Shown here one piece after another: positions 34,793-43,806 of a DNA stretch of 64,000 nucleotides. The notes under the pieces were generated by a model that was not told the DNA's origin, did no database searches, and saw only the letters and a program-made list of their open reading frames with translations. How positions within the stretch are numbered: position 1 is the first letter of the stretch; every line of letters begins with the position of its first letter. The stretch is from Deltaproteobacteria bacterium (GTDB lineage: Bacteria; Myxococcota; UBA727; VGSZ01): positions 769,519-833,518 of the forward strand of contig JACOUT010000009.1 of assembly GCA_016177705.1 (NCBI GenBank). The letters are read 5' to 3'. Position numbers and translations under genes: made by a program.

Positions 34793-36622
34793 CTACTGCG
34801 CCTGGTAGAAGGCCTGCCGTTCCTCGACGAAGCCGCGCACACCGGCGACCAGGCCGTCGGCGATGCTGTCCTGGTAGGCCGCCGACGCGAGCCGCTGCTC
34901 CTCGGTCTTGTTGGACAGGAAGGAGGTCTCGACCAGGATCGACGGCATGTGCGTGCCCATCAGCACGTAGAACAGCGCGTGCTTGAGCCCGAGGTCGGGC
35001 ACGTCGGTCCAGCGCTTCTTCAGGTGGCCCATGATGGAGCGCTGCACCTGCTTGCCCAGGCGCAGGCTGTCGTCGACGTTCGACTTCATCGCCAGGTCGG
35101 CCAGGATGAACTCGAGATCGGAGATGGAGCCCTCGCCGGCCTCGGCGTTCTCGCGCGCGGCCAGTTTCATGGCGTAGCGGTCGTGGGTGATGTTGAGCGT
35201 GTAGGTCTCGACGCCGCGCACGCGCTTCTGCGGGCTCGCGTTGCAGTGGATGGAGATGAACAGGTCGGCGGCGGCGGCGTTGGCGGCGTTGGTGCGGTCT
35301 TGCAGCGCGAGCGTGGCGTCGCCGTCGCGGGTCATCACCACCTCGACGTCGGGCATCTCGGCCATCAGCCGGTCGCGCACGCGCCGCGCGATCTGCATGG
35401 TGATGTCCTTCTCCTTGATGCCGGACGGTCCGATGGCGCCGGTGTCGTTGCCTCCGTGGCCGGCGTCGATGACCACGCGGTGCACCGCCAGGCCGAGCTG
35501 CTGCGAGATGGAGACGCCGCCCGGCGTGCCCGACTCGATGCGCTTCTTGACCTCGGCGGCCGTCGGCGCCTCCTTGGCGACGGCGCCCGCGACCACGTCG
35601 ACCGCGGGCGGCGCTACCGGCACCACCAGCCGCACCTCGAAGGGGTGGCGCACCACGTGGAGCGCAGGCTCGACGTCGCCCTCGAGCTCGACCACCAGCC
35701 GCACCACCTCGGTGTCGTACTGACCGGCGCGCACGCGGCTGATGACGCCGTCGTGCACCTCGATTGGCTGGATGTTGCGCTGGCCGAGCTTGGCCGGCGC
35801 CAAGTCGTAGAACACCCTGCGCGCGCCGCCGTCGGCGACCGGCACCTCGCCGCGCGTGATGCCGACGTCGCCAGAGACGCGCAACGTCACCACCGACTCG
35901 CCCGGCGTCTTCTCGTGCTTGATGACCATCACCTTGCGCGTCGGCGTGCCGGCGGGCGGCGTCTCGGGCAGCACCTCCACCGGCGTCAGCCGAGGCGACG
36001 CGGCCGCGGCCGGAGCTGCCGCAGGCGTGGGCGGTAGTGCCGCCGCCGGCGCAGCGGCCGGCTCGGTGACGCGGGCGATGGCGTCGCGCAGCGGCTCGTC
36101 GTTGGTCTTCGCAGGGAGCGCGCCCAGCTCCCGCTGCGCCTCGGCGCGCAGGTCGGCCTTGTCGCCCAGGGCGACCACGCGCTCGAGCATGGCGCGCCGC
36201 TTGCGGGGCTCGGGCGCGAGGCGCGCCGCGGCGAGCAGCGCGTCGTCGACCAAGGTCGAGCGCGGGAATCGATCGGCGCACGAAAGGAAGGCGTCGACGG
36301 CGGCCGTGCGATCGGCGTCGAGGCGCGAGACGTAGTACAGCTCCTCGAGCAACTGCGCGGCCACGAAGGCGGCGTCGTCGGCCTTGTCGCCCTCCTTGTG
36401 CGTGTTGGCCACCGCTTGCAGGCGCACGATCAGCTTCTCGTAGTGGTGCCGGAAGCGCTTCTTCTCCGGGTCTTTGCGCAGCGCCTCGACGTCCTTCTTG
36501 AGCGCCACGAAGGCGGGCAGCGACGGGTCGGGGTCGGCCGCGTGGACCGGCAGCGCGACCATCACGGCGAGCAGGAGCGGGAGCGCCGCCCTACAACGGG
36601 AACGGAGCCGGAGACGCTTCAC
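34793..36622 (-). CDS. N-acetylmuramoyl-L-alanine amidase (AMIN plus Amidase_3)
   Basis: A 609-residue exported amidase that cuts the stem peptide from MurNAc during cell separation. Signal peptide at ~1-28; a helical region to ~180; Pro/Ala linker; an AMIN domain at ~225-330 (VTLRVSGDVGITRGEV, VFYDLAPAKLG) for septal targeting; and Amidase_3 at ~385-600 with VVIDAGHGGNDTG (zinc His), GIKEKDITM (Glu), FISIHCNA (His) and ILVETSFLSN (catalytic Glu). GGAGG lies upstream of the GTG start, which overlaps the stop of the permease gene by 4 bp. AmiC-like. Confidence 0.92.
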   Translation of the reverse strand: MKRLRLRSRCRAALPLLLAVMVALPVHAADPDPSLPAFVALKKDVEALRKDPEKKRFRHHYEKLIVRLQAVANTHKEGDKADDAAFVAAQLLEELYYVSRLDADRTAAVDAFLSCADRFPRSTLVDDALLAAARLAPEPRKRRAMLERVVALGDKADLRAEAQRELGALPAKTNDEPLRDAIARVTEPAAAPAAALPPTPAAAPAAAASPRLTPVEVLPETPPAGTPTRKVMVIKHEKTPGESVVTLRVSGDVGITRGEVPVADGGARRVFYDLAPAKLGQRNIQPIEVHDGVISRVRAGQYDTEVVRLVVELEGDVEPALHVVRHPFEVRLVVPVAPPAVDVVAGAVAKEAPTAAEVKKRIESGTPGGVSISQQLGLAVHRVVIDAGHGGNDTGAIGPSGIKEKDITMQIARRVRDRLMAEMPDVEVVMTRDGDATLALQDRTNAANAAAADLFISIHCNASPQKRVRGVETYTLNITHDRYAMKLAARENAEAGEGSISDLEFILADLAMKSNVDDSLRLGKQVQRSIMGHLKKRWTDVPDLGLKHALFYVLMGTHMPSILVETSFLSNKTEEQRLASAAYQDSIADGLVAGVRGFVEERQAFYQAQ

Positions 36623-37821
36623 GCGGGGGCCTCCTGTGCAGCCATCTCGACCAACACGCCGCCACGGCGCCGCGACTCCTCGCGCAACACGAGCGCGAGC
36701 ACGGCCGCAGCGGGCAGCGCGAACACGACGCCGAGGAACCCCGCAGCCGTGCCGCCGAGCAGCACGGCGAGGATGGCGGCAAAGGGCGAGAGGCCGGCCT
36801 GCTCGCCGACGATACGCGGCGTCAGCAGGTAGCTCTCGACGAGCTGCACCACCACGGCGACGATCAGGGCGCCCACGCACGGCCACAGCGCCTGCTGCCG
36901 CAGCTCGAGCGCCGAGAAGGCGAGTGAGAGCACGATGGCGGTGGTGCCCGACGCGAACGGGATCAGGTAGGCGGCGCCGGCGAGCACGGCGATGGCGAGC
37001 GCGAGCGGCACGCCGGCGATGGAGAGGCCGACGGCGTACAGGCCCATCATGATGGCGGCGACCACCAGCTGGCCACGCACCAGGCGCGACAGCGTGTCGT
37101 CGACGAGCGGCAGGTAATACCCGAGCAGGCCGCGCGCGCCCTTGGGCACGAGCGGCGCCAGCACCTCGCGGATGCGCGGCAGCTCGTTGAGCGCGAAGAA
37201 GGTGAACACGGGCAGCAACAGCGCCTTGCCGATGAAGGCCGCGGCGCCGGCGGCGCCCTTCAGCATGCCGAGGGCGCCGGTCTTCACCGCCGCGCCGGTG
37301 CTCTTGGCGAACGGCAGCAGCTGATCGATCAGCTCCTTGCTGGCCTCGCTCGACAAGTCCGACACGCTCATGGGCACATCGACGCCGAAGCGGGTTTGGA
37401 TGAGCACACCCGCCTCGCGCAGCAGCGCCGGCAGGCCCGAGAACAACGCCACCAGGTCGGTGACGAGCGGCGGGATCATCAGCGAGGCGGCGAGCAGCGC
37501 GAGCACGGCGGCGCCGAGCACCACCAGGGCGGCGCCAGCGGCGCGCGGCATACGCCGCTCGAGCCGCGAGACCAGCGGGCCGCCAAGGAAAGTGAAGACG
37601 CCGACGAGCAGGAACATGATGAGCACGCCGCGCACGAGCCACAGCACGCCACCGACGGCAGCGAGCAGGAGCAGCGTCCACAGCAGGCGATCGTCGATCA
37701 GCACGGGGCGGGGTGTGCTGGCGGCCGCGGGCGGCGGCAGCGGCGGCGGCGGCGGCATCACCTTTTTCTTCTTCGACGCCACGGCGCCACCCTGCTCCAA
37801 GAGGTTCCAACCGTCAGACAT
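36619..37821 (-). CDS. AI-2E-family (TqsA-like) membrane permease
   Basis: A 400-residue integral membrane protein. After a Lys/Pro-rich cytoplasmic N-terminus come about eight membrane helices, including the paired N-terminal hairpins, the central amphipathic region (ALFSGLPALLREAGVLIQTRFGVDV) and the C-terminal pore-type segment (YLIPFASGTTAIVLSLAF; QLVESYLLTPRIVGEQAGLSP). These are family hallmarks. Substrates range from quorum signals to Na+/H+ exchange, so no substrate is assigned. It is first in the permease-amidase-recombinase-vWA-SRPBCC run and lies downstream of a strong terminator. Confidence 0.88.
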   Translation of the reverse strand: MSDGWNLLEQGGAVASKKKKVMPPPPPLPPPAAASTPRPVLIDDRLLWTLLLLAAVGGVLWLVRGVLIMFLLVGVFTFLGGPLVSRLERRMPRAAGAALVVLGAAVLALLAASLMIPPLVTDLVALFSGLPALLREAGVLIQTRFGVDVPMSVSDLSSEASKELIDQLLPFAKSTGAAVKTGALGMLKGAAGAAAFIGKALLLPVFTFFALNELPRIREVLAPLVPKGARGLLGYYLPLVDDTLSRLVRGQLVVAAIMMGLYAVGLSIAGVPLALAIAVLAGAAYLIPFASGTTAIVLSLAFSALELRQQALWPCVGALIVAVVVQLVESYLLTPRIVGEQAGLSPFAAILAVLLGGTAAGFLGVVFALPAAAVLALVLREESRRRGGVLVEMAAQEAPA

Positions 37822-37843
37822 AGGCCACCTGTGGCGGAGCCGC

Positions 37844-37873
37844 AAAAAAGCGGCGCGGCCTTGCGGCCGCGCC
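37844..37873 (-). terminator. Intrinsic terminator after the FecR operon
   Basis: On the minus strand, a perfect 9-bp GC stem (GGCGCGGCC, GCAA loop, GGCCGCGCC) is followed by GC and six T. It lies 39 bp after the stop of the FecR-domain gene and 23 bp before the permease start, so it ends the upstream three-gene operon cleanly. Confidence 0.85.
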
Positions 37874-37911
37874 CTGCTACCCGTCCCTACATGCCGTCGC
37901 CGGGGGCCGGT

Positions 37912-38706
37912 TCAGTCGCTCTTCTCGGTGTCCTTGCCGGCGTCCCTTGCCGCGTTCCAGCGCACCCACTCGGGCTCGGCCTTGCTGTCCTCTTCCTCGG
38001 TGAAGGGCGTCGGCGTCGACGCCGCCACCGTGCCGCCCTTGGCGATGCGGATCTGCATCATCTTGCCCAAGAGGTGTTCGAATTCCTTCTTGCTCACCTC
38101 GGTGAAGGGCTTGGCGATGGGCTTGCGATTGGGATCGATCGGCCCCGGCGGCGGCGCCTCCTCAGCAGCAGCCAACAGCGGCGCCGCCACCGCGACCGCG
38201 CCGTTGTAGACGCGCACCACGGTGGCCTCGTCGCGCTCGACGTTGACGCGGAAGACGGTGCCGCGCACGCCGGCGACGGCGTTTTGCGTCTTGACCTGGA
38301 ACTTCGAGTCGTCGCCGACCAGCTTCGAGACCTTGGCCCAGGCCTGCCCCGCTACCAGCGTAGCGTCGACCCTGACCTCCTTGGACTTGCCGTCGAACGA
38401 GGCGCCGTCGAGGCGCAGCTCGGCGGCCGGGCCGACGCGCACCACCGAGCCATCGGCGAAGGTGATCTCGGCGCGGGAGCCCTCACCGGTTTTGACGACG
38501 CTGCCGGGAGCGAGCTCCTGGCCGCGTTTGACGCGCGCGAAGGTCGGCTCGGCCTTGCCGTCGGCCGAGACGCCGGCGGTGACCTCACCCTTGACGAAGG
38601 TTGCCTTGGCGGCGGCCTTGGCGGCTCCGCCGGCCTCGGCGTGTCCGGCGAACAGCGCGAGCGCGCCGGCCGCGAGCAGCGGTGCCAGGAGGATTCGTGC
38701 GTTCAT
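37912..38706 (-). CDS. Secreted FecR-domain protein
   Basis: A 264-residue protein with a signal peptide (cleavage near AEAG) and a FecR-like domain at ~40-170: ITFADGSVVRVGPAAELRL, FQVKTQNAVAGVRGTVFRV. That box is typical of FecR-type domains found in exported proteins that are not sigma-factor regulators. The C-terminus is charged and carries no membrane helix. AAAGGAG sits upstream of the ATG. Third gene of a minus-strand operon, followed by an intrinsic terminator. It may work with the two LPP20/FlgT-type proteins upstream. Confidence 0.82.
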   Translation of the reverse strand: MNARILLAPLLAAGALALFAGHAEAGGAAKAAAKATFVKGEVTAGVSADGKAEPTFARVKRGQELAPGSVVKTGEGSRAEITFADGSVVRVGPAAELRLDGASFDGKSKEVRVDATLVAGQAWAKVSKLVGDDSKFQVKTQNAVAGVRGTVFRVNVERDEATVVRVYNGAVAVAAPLLAAAEEAPPPGPIDPNRKPIAKPFTEVSKKEFEHLLGKMMQIRIAKGGTVAASTPTPFTEEEDSKAEPEWVRWNAARDAGKDTEKSD

Positions 38707-38737
38707 GGGCGACTCCTTTGCTCGAGCACGCTGCGCG

Positions 38738-39892
38738 TCACTTGAGGACCAGCACGACCTTGCCGCGGGCGACCTCGGTCACTTCCACGGTGTATTTGCC
38801 GGCCTTCTTGCCCTCGATGGCCGCGGCCAGCGCCTCGGCGCCGCCCTCGACCTCGACGTCGTAGGTGGCGACCTTGTTCTTGACCTCGCGCTGCTCGATC
38901 TTGGACGAGGACAAGACGCGCTGCACCAGCTCCTTGAAGGACTTGGCAGCGCCGAAGCTCGGCACGTCGCGCACCACCACCTGCACGTGGCCCTCGTTGA
39001 CGAGATCACTCGACCAACGCGCCGTCACCTTCTTCATCATCTCGTCCATCACGGTGTCGACGATCATCTTGCTCTTGCCGCCGCCGTGCTCGACCGCCTT
39101 GAGCGCGTTCTCGGGGCTGATGCCGAGGATGTTGGTCGACTTGAAGGCGGTGGCCTCGATCTCGTTGGTGGCGGTATTGATCATCTTGACGTTGGCGCTC
39201 ACCGAGTAGCTGTTCATCTTGGTGCCCTCGGTGATGGCGTTCTTGTTCTCGCCCTTGATCACCTTGCCCTGGCCGAGCACCACGTACTGCGCGTTCGAGT
39301 TCTTCACGATCTTGTCGATGTCTTCCTGGGTCAGGTCGCCGTTGGCGCTGACCTCGGTGACCTTGATGCCCGGCTCGACGATGGTGAAGCAGGCGTCGCG
39401 GAACGCGGAGCTGAACATGGTCTCGATCATGCCGCGCTCGGTCGACCATTTGGTCTCGTCGCCGACCTTCTCGACGAACACCAGCGAGACCTTGGGGTTG
39501 TGGTTGGCCTTGATGACGGTGCAGATGGAGCCCTCGATGGCCTCCTTCGACACCTTGGCGGTCAGCTTGATCTTCTTGGTGGTCTTGGTGTCGCCGTCGG
39601 TGAGCGAACCCCACTGCTCGTCGCTGATGACGCCCTTGGCGGTGGTGGCGATCTCGTCGGCGACCATCTGGAAGTTGCGCACGATGGTGTTCGACTCGAC
39701 CAGGACGCCGATGCCCTGCTCGATGGCCTTGCGGCGCGCGTCGCGCTTCGCGTTCTTCTCGGTCTGGGCTGGGTCGCCGTCGAGGATGGCGGCCTCGCCC
39801 TCGACCGTGACGGTCTTGACGTCCGCGAGGACTGGGCTCGACGCGATGAGGGCGGCGAGGAGCCAGGGCGTGTGCTTCATGCGTGTAGTCAT
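38738..39892 (-). CDS. Secreted FlgT_N/LPP20-like protein
   Basis: A 384-residue exported protein. The region after the signal peptide (EGEAAILDGDPAQTEKNAKR, DARRKAIEQGIGVLVES) resembles the FlgT N-terminal domain, in which a similar helix packs against a beta-sheet. The middle contains an alpha/beta region resembling TolB-N or CsgG-type folds (SAFRDACFTIVEPG, NSNAQYVVLGQGKV), and the C-terminal ~100 residues have a second domain (KSFKELVQRVLSSSK). AAGGAG precedes the first ATG. No flagellar genes are nearby, so a flagellar role is not claimed. Second of three genes in the operon. Confidence 0.78.
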   Translation of the reverse strand: MTTRMKHTPWLLAALIASSPVLADVKTVTVEGEAAILDGDPAQTEKNAKRDARRKAIEQGIGVLVESNTIVRNFQMVADEIATTAKGVISDEQWGSLTDGDTKTTKKIKLTAKVSKEAIEGSICTVIKANHNPKVSLVFVEKVGDETKWSTERGMIETMFSSAFRDACFTIVEPGIKVTEVSANGDLTQEDIDKIVKNSNAQYVVLGQGKVIKGENKNAITEGTKMNSYSVSANVKMINTATNEIEATAFKSTNILGISPENALKAVEHGGGKSKMIVDTVMDEMMKKVTARWSSDLVNEGHVQVVVRDVPSFGAAKSFKELVQRVLSSSKIEQREVKNKVATYDVEVEGGAEALAAAIEGKKAGKYTVEVTEVARGKVVLVLK

Positions 39893-39903
39893 GGGTGGCT
39901 CCT

Positions 39904-40737
39904 TCAGTCGACGAGGATGACGACCTTGCCGTCCGCCAGGAACGACAAGTTCTGAGTGGGGTCGCGCAGCTTGTCGGCGTCGCCGTTGGCGATGACCAGG
40001 TCGGTCTTCGACTTGTCGACGAGACGGAGGCCCTTGACCACCAGCGGCTTGTCGCCGACGCGCTCGCCCGCCTGCGCGTCCGCCTTGACGTAGCCGACGA
40101 TGCCGCCCTGCTTGAGGCCCTTCTCCGAGACCACCTCGGTGCCGTAGACCTCCTTGCCGGCCTCGTCGACGACGCGCGGCGCCATCGACGGCGTCAGCCC
40201 GAGGCCGCGCGCGTTGATGATCAGGCCGGTCCAGTTGGCCGCCCCTTCGCTCGAGACCTTCTTCGGCTTCTTCGGCTTCTCGACCAGCGCGTTGGTCAGG
40301 TTCTCGTCGATGGGCATCTGCACCACGACGTCGACCGAGCCGTCCGAGTAGTACTTGGTGTCGACGACCTTGAAGCCCTGCGCCATGCCTTGGATGCGCG
40401 AGCGGATCTCGCCGTTCGACATCACGTCGCCGGCGCTCCGCGAGGCGGTCACCTGGATGCCCTGGATGGTCTCGATGACGTTCCTGAGGGCGTCGAGCTT
40501 GGCGGCGCGCTCGGCGTTCAAGCGCGCGACCGCGACCGGGCCGTCCTTGAGGTTGGCGGCGCCCGAGCCGGTGGCGGTGACGGTCTTCTTCGACCAGTTG
40601 ATCTCACCGTGGCCGACCTTCTGCACCACGCTCTCGTCGGCAGCGGCGGCAGGATCCTTGTCGCCCGCCCATGCGGGCAGCGCCAAACCGACGGCGAGCA
40701 GGCCCGCGGCGAGCGTCATGTTGATGGTCTTGAGCAT
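39904..40737 (-). CDS. LPP20-family secreted protein
   Basis: A 277-residue protein with a signal peptide (LALPAWA) but no lipobox. The first domain matches the LPP20 family (VTATGSGAANLKDGPVAVAR, AKLDALRNVIETIQG), the second half is a beta-rich region (TGLIINARGLGLTPSMAPRV) similar to others in this family. It belongs to the same fold class as the FlgT_N-like neighbour, so the operon may carry two related proteins plus a FecR domain. A GGGAGG ribosome binding site is upstream. First gene of the operon; 123 bp of upstream DNA before guaA's end likely holds the promoter. Confidence 0.8.
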   Translation of the reverse strand: MLKTINMTLAAGLLAVGLALPAWAGDKDPAAAADESVVQKVGHGEINWSKKTVTATGSGAANLKDGPVAVARLNAERAAKLDALRNVIETIQGIQVTASRSAGDVMSNGEIRSRIQGMAQGFKVVDTKYYSDGSVDVVVQMPIDENLTNALVEKPKKPKKVSSEGAANWTGLIINARGLGLTPSMAPRVVDEAGKEVYGTEVVSEKGLKQGGIVGYVKADAQAGERVGDKPLVVKGLRLVDKSKTDLVIANGDADKLRDPTQNLSFLADGKVVILVD

Positions 40738-40860
40738 CACTTCTTCCTCCCTCACATCTAGGGCGCGGTAGGCCGCTGTGCGCACCCGCAGGTCCAGCGA
40801 CCTTGGACGGGCGGGAGCCTAGCGGCATTCATGGGGTCCGGATCAACTGCGCTCCTCGAG

Positions 40861-42408
40861 CTACTCCCATTCGATGGTGCTCGGGGGTTTGGAGGAAACG
40901 TCGTAGACCACGCGGTTTACCCCCCTGACTTCGTTGATGATTCTGTTCGAGATCCGGCTGAGGACTGCATGTGGCAGCTCCACCCAGTCGGCGGTCATGC
41001 CGTCGGTGGATTTGACGCACCGCACGCAGACGGTCTCGTCGTAGGTGCGAGCGTCGCCCATGACGCCGACGCTGCGGACCGGCAAGAGCACCGCGAACCA
41101 CTGCCACAAGGGCCCCTGCACCTCGCCGCGCGCGAGGGCGGCCTCGATCTCGACGCGCACGACGGCGTCGGCCTGACGCAGCAGGTCGCAGCGCGCGCGC
41201 GTCACCTCGCCGAGCACGCGGATGGCGAGCCCCGGACCGGGGAACGGCTGTCGTTGCACCACGGCGTCCGGCAAGCCGAGCTCCTTGCCCAAGCGCCGCA
41301 CCTCGTCCTTGAACAGCTCACGCAAGGGCTCGAGCAACTTCAAGTGCATCTTCTCGGGCAAACCGCCGACGTTGTGGTGGCTCTTGATGACCGCGGTGGG
41401 CCCGCCGTGGAAGGAGACGCTCTCGATGACGTCGGGGTAGAGCGTGCCCTGGCCGAGCCAGTCGCAGCGCGGCAGATCCTTCGCCACCTCCTGGAACACG
41501 TCGATGAAGATGTGGCCGATGCGCTTCCGCTTCTGCTCGGGATCGGTGACGCCCTCGAGCGCGGCCATGAAACGATCGCTGGCGTCGAAGATGCGCACGT
41601 CCATCTTCAGGTCATCGACGAAGAGCTGGCGCAGCGCCTCCACCTCGCCCAGCCGATGCAGCCCGCTGTCGACGTAGACACACGTCAGGTGCTGACCCAT
41701 GGCCCTGTGCAACAGCACCGCCGCCACCGACGAGTCGACGCCGCCCGACAGCGCCATCACCGCGCGCGCGTCGCCGACGGTGCGCTTGATCTCGGCGACC
41801 TTGTCGGCGGCGAAGCTGCCCATCTTCCACGAGGGCGCCAGACCGCAGACGTCGAACAGGAAGCGCGCGAGCATGCTCTTGCCGTCGGGCGTGTGCACCA
41901 CCTCGGGGTGGAACTGCACGCCGAGCCAGCGGCGCTTGTCGTCGAAGGCGGCCGCGACGGGACAGGTATCGCTGTGCGCCGTCGCCACCATGCCGGCGGG
42001 GAGCGCCGCCACCTGATCGCCGTGGCTCATCCACACGTCGAGCTGGCGCGGCAGACCAGCGAACAGCCCGCCGTCCTTGTCGACGTGGATGCGGGCGCGG
42101 CCGAATTCGCGCGCGCGCCCCGGCTGCACCTTGCCGCCGTTCTCCTCGCTCATCACCTGCAGCCCGTAGCAGATGCCGAGCAGCGGCACGCCGAGCGACC
42201 ACAGCCCACGATCGGGGCGCGGCGAGCCGGCTTCGTGCACGCTCGCCGGCCCGCCCGACAGGATGATCGCCGCCGGGTCGAACGCCTTGATCTTGGCGAG
42301 CGGCGTCGTGCACGGCACGATCTCGCAGTAGACCTCGAGTTCGCGCACGCGGCGCGCGATCAACTGCGTGGTTTGCGAGCCAAAGTCGAGGATGAGGACG
42401 CGCGCCAT
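40861..42408 (-). CDS. guaA: GMP synthase (glutamine-hydrolysing)
   Basis: A 515-residue enzyme that aminates XMP to GMP using glutamine and ATP. The N-terminal glutamine amidotransferase domain has the nucleophile in LLGICYGLQ and the His/Glu pair in GVQFHPEVVH. The ATP pyrophosphatase domain has the P-loop LSGGVDSS, and the C-terminal dimerisation domain ends with the usual PPSTIEWE. Length and order are canonical. It is downstream of guaB but separated from it by an AgmX-like gene. Confidence 0.97.
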   Translation of the reverse strand: MARVLILDFGSQTTQLIARRVRELEVYCEIVPCTTPLAKIKAFDPAAIILSGGPASVHEAGSPRPDRGLWSLGVPLLGICYGLQVMSEENGGKVQPGRAREFGRARIHVDKDGGLFAGLPRQLDVWMSHGDQVAALPAGMVATAHSDTCPVAAAFDDKRRWLGVQFHPEVVHTPDGKSMLARFLFDVCGLAPSWKMGSFAADKVAEIKRTVGDARAVMALSGGVDSSVAAVLLHRAMGQHLTCVYVDSGLHRLGEVEALRQLFVDDLKMDVRIFDASDRFMAALEGVTDPEQKRKRIGHIFIDVFQEVAKDLPRCDWLGQGTLYPDVIESVSFHGGPTAVIKSHHNVGGLPEKMHLKLLEPLRELFKDEVRRLGKELGLPDAVVQRQPFPGPGLAIRVLGEVTRARCDLLRQADAVVRVEIEAALARGEVQGPLWQWFAVLLPVRSVGVMGDARTYDETVCVRCVKSTDGMTADWVELPHAVLSRISNRIINEVRGVNRVVYDVSSKPPSTIEWE

Positions 42409-42453
42409 GGGGCCGCGCTAGCAGAGAAGCCGCCGCTCGTCAGCCGCCGGCAG

Positions 42454-43722
42454 TCAGGTGCCCGTCGGCTCGTCGAAGTCATAGACCCGGACGTCCCGCG
42501 CCGGCTGCAACACGAACGGGAACGACAGGCGCTTGGGCTCGTCGACCAGGCCGTCGCCCAGGTACCAGTCGGCGGCCATCTTCTCGACGCACTCGCCGAC
42601 CAAGGTCAGGCCGGCGCCATCGACCTCGACGTGCGCATCGGCGACGCGACCGTTCGGCAGCAGGGTCAGCTCGAGCACCAAGCGGCCAGCGCGCGTCGGA
42701 TTCCCCGCCAGCCCCCAGCTCTCGTAGCAGTAGCGCACCGAGCCGTGGCGCTCGCGCACCTCGGTGGTCAGGTGCTTCTTCACCGCGGGGTCGAGCGCCT
42801 CCTCGATGGACACCGTGGTGACGTGGGCGTCGGGCACGTCGACGAGCTGCACCGGGATGGGCGCGCGCTCGATGCGCGGCGCCAAGCGGTGATCGCGCTT
42901 GGCCTTCTCCACGCGCTCCTTCAACATCTCGGCGAGCCGCGACTCGCCGATGCCGACCAGGCCGTTGCCGGCGCCGGTGGTGGCGGGATCGACGGGCACG
43001 AGGCCGCCGAGGCCGGCGCCGAGCTCGGGAGCGCGGGCCATCGACTGTGCCAGCTCGCCGAGCGCGTCACTCAGCTCGACGCCCTCGTTGCCGACGTTGA
43101 GGGCGCGGCGCATCTCGTCGAGCAACTGCTCGACGGTGGGCCCACCCTTGGTGCCGCGCGCCGGCGCGCTCGGCAGCCCCAACTGGCGTGTGAGCTCGAG
43201 CCGCTCGGCCTCCTCGGGCGCGTGGCCCGTGGCGGCGACCGCGGCGGGACCGCTCGTCGGCGCAGTGCCGCCGGTGACCAAGAGCCGGCGCAGATCGCCT
43301 TTGACGCCGCCGCCTGCCTCGGGGTCGAGCTGCGGGCGCGGCGCCAACACCAGCGCGGAGACCACGCACGCCTGCACCGCCGCGCCCACCATGGCAGCGT
43401 GAAACAGCGTGCCGTCGAAGGTCGAGAGACGGCCGGCGTCGGCCTCGGGCACGGAGCGGGAGGCGACGAGCGCATGGCCCGCGGGCAGCTCCACCAGCAC
43501 GTCGGCGTCGGCGTAGATGGGCTCCTTGCCCACGCCCGCAATCTCGATCTGCCCGCCGGTGGCGCGCGCCTTCAGGCGCTCCCCGGTGCGCAGCTTGAGG
43601 GTGGCGCGCCTACCTTTGACCGTCACGACATCGAGCACCGTGCCCTGCCAAAGCAGGGCCAGACGCCAGACGTCGCGGGAATGACGGGGCATGCGGGACG
43701 AGTCTGACAGATCGAAGCGCAT
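42454..43722 (-). CDS. AgmX/PglI-type protein with TonB-like C-terminal domain
   Basis: A 422-residue protein. Residues ~110-135 form one hydrophobic segment (HAAMVGAAVQACVVSALVLA) and the C-terminal ~120 residues match the AgmX/PglI C-terminal domain, recognisable by VRYCYESWG, GRLVLELTLLPNGRV and the final CVEKMAADW. In Myxococcus such domains occur in gliding-motility and envelope-associated proteins; related TonB-like domains transmit energy to outer-membrane partners. The N-terminal region is soluble and beta-rich. An ATG at 43692 is an alternative start. It separates guaB and guaA. Confidence 0.8.
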   Translation of the reverse strand: MRFDLSDSSRMPRHSRDVWRLALLWQGTVLDVVTVKGRRATLKLRTGERLKARATGGQIEIAGVGKEPIYADADVLVELPAGHALVASRSVPEADAGRLSTFDGTLFHAAMVGAAVQACVVSALVLAPRPQLDPEAGGGVKGDLRRLLVTGGTAPTSGPAAVAATGHAPEEAERLELTRQLGLPSAPARGTKGGPTVEQLLDEMRRALNVGNEGVELSDALGELAQSMARAPELGAGLGGLVPVDPATTGAGNGLVGIGESRLAEMLKERVEKAKRDHRLAPRIERAPIPVQLVDVPDAHVTTVSIEEALDPAVKKHLTTEVRERHGSVRYCYESWGLAGNPTRAGRLVLELTLLPNGRVADAHVEVDGAGLTLVGECVEKMAADWYLGDGLVDEPKRLSFPFVLQPARDVRVYDFDEPTGT

Positions 43723-43766
43723 CCGGGTTCCAACGCCCGGTGATCCGGATCCGGTCCCTAGCCAAA

Positions 43767-43802
43767 CGTGCCTGTGCCCGTGCCCGTGCCCGTGCCCGTG
43801 CC
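43767..43802. repeat. Hexanucleotide tandem repeat CGTGCC
   Basis: Six consecutive 6-bp units (five identical CGTGCC and one TGTGCC), beginning 4 bp past the guaB stop codon and filling most of the 84-bp guaB/AgmX spacer. Such short arrays can vary by slippage. Confidence 0.9.
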
Positions 43803-43806
43803 GCCG

